A stretch of DNA of 15,660 nucleotides, from NCBI GenBank assembly GCA_958427975.1, contig CAUAEH010000049.1, forward strand, positions 1 through 15,660, in the 5' to 3' direction. Shown one piece after another: positions 15,654 to 15,660 of this stretch (within the stretch, counting starts at the first letter, position 1; each line of letters opens with the position of its first letter). The position numbers and the translations under genes were made by a program. Origin of the DNA: an uncultured Collinsella sp. (GTDB lineage Bacteria; Actinomycetota; Coriobacteriia; Coriobacteriales; Coriobacteriaceae). The notes under the pieces were generated by a model. The model searched no databases and was not told the DNA's origin. It saw only the letters and a program-made list of their open reading frames with translations.

Positions 15654-15660
15654 ATGCGCG

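Overview
This is a GC-rich bacterial chromosome segment. Gene content and style suggest a gut Coriobacteriia member, most likely Collinsella or a close relative: a type III glutamine synthetase, a very large ATPase-SARP/BTAD regulator, amino-sugar genes with a glucose-type PTS IIA protein, a UPF0210 protein and a B12-dependent methionine synthase. The genus is inferred from family knowledge, not from a database search.

Left part (1-1860, plus strand): the 3' end of glmM (phosphoglucosamine mutase), a free-standing PTS EIIA(Glc)-like protein, and nagB (glucosamine-6-phosphate deaminase) ending in a strong terminator. Together they form an amino-sugar and sugar-uptake neighbourhood: GlmM sends glucosamine-6-P towards the cell wall and NagB sends it back to glycolysis. 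About 390 bp of non-coding DNA follows, with a 14-bp palindrome and a repeated CATATGGTC motif, leading into a 998-aa regulator with an N-terminal P-loop ATPase and a C-terminal SARP-type winged helix plus BTAD domain (2248-5244).

Middle part (5243-12668, minus strand): a YhbY-type CRM RNA-binding protein, a SAM-dependent methyltransferase with an apparent N-terminal membrane anchor, a UPF0210/DUF711 protein, and a compact methyl-cycle operon. Its transcription order is metF, a separate methionine-synthase activation subunit, then a metH that lacks the activation domain. metF and the activation gene overlap (TAATG), and 9 bp separate the activation gene from metH. The logic is: MetF makes 5-methyl-THF, MetH transfers the methyl group to homocysteine through cobalamin, and the separate subunit reactivates oxidised cobalamin with SAM. 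A striking 134-bp element with perfect 32-bp inverted arms lies just downstream of the UPF0210 gene.

Right part (12669-15660): a divergent intergenic region carries an operator-like inverted repeat and a 5' leader with three successive hairpins in front of glnN (type III glutamine synthetase, 695 aa). A strong terminator follows. The last ~410 bp contain no intact gene but are dense in structure: a small hairpin, a 219-bp unit bounded by 27-bp imperfect inverted repeats that encloses a possible gene remnant, a palindrome built from two tRNA T-arm-like sequences, and a strong terminator almost at the window end. I see no CRISPR array, intact tRNA, rRNA, transposase or recognisable riboswitch class. 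The most noteworthy material is non-coding: the 32-bp-arm element, the glnN leader and the right-end repeat cluster.
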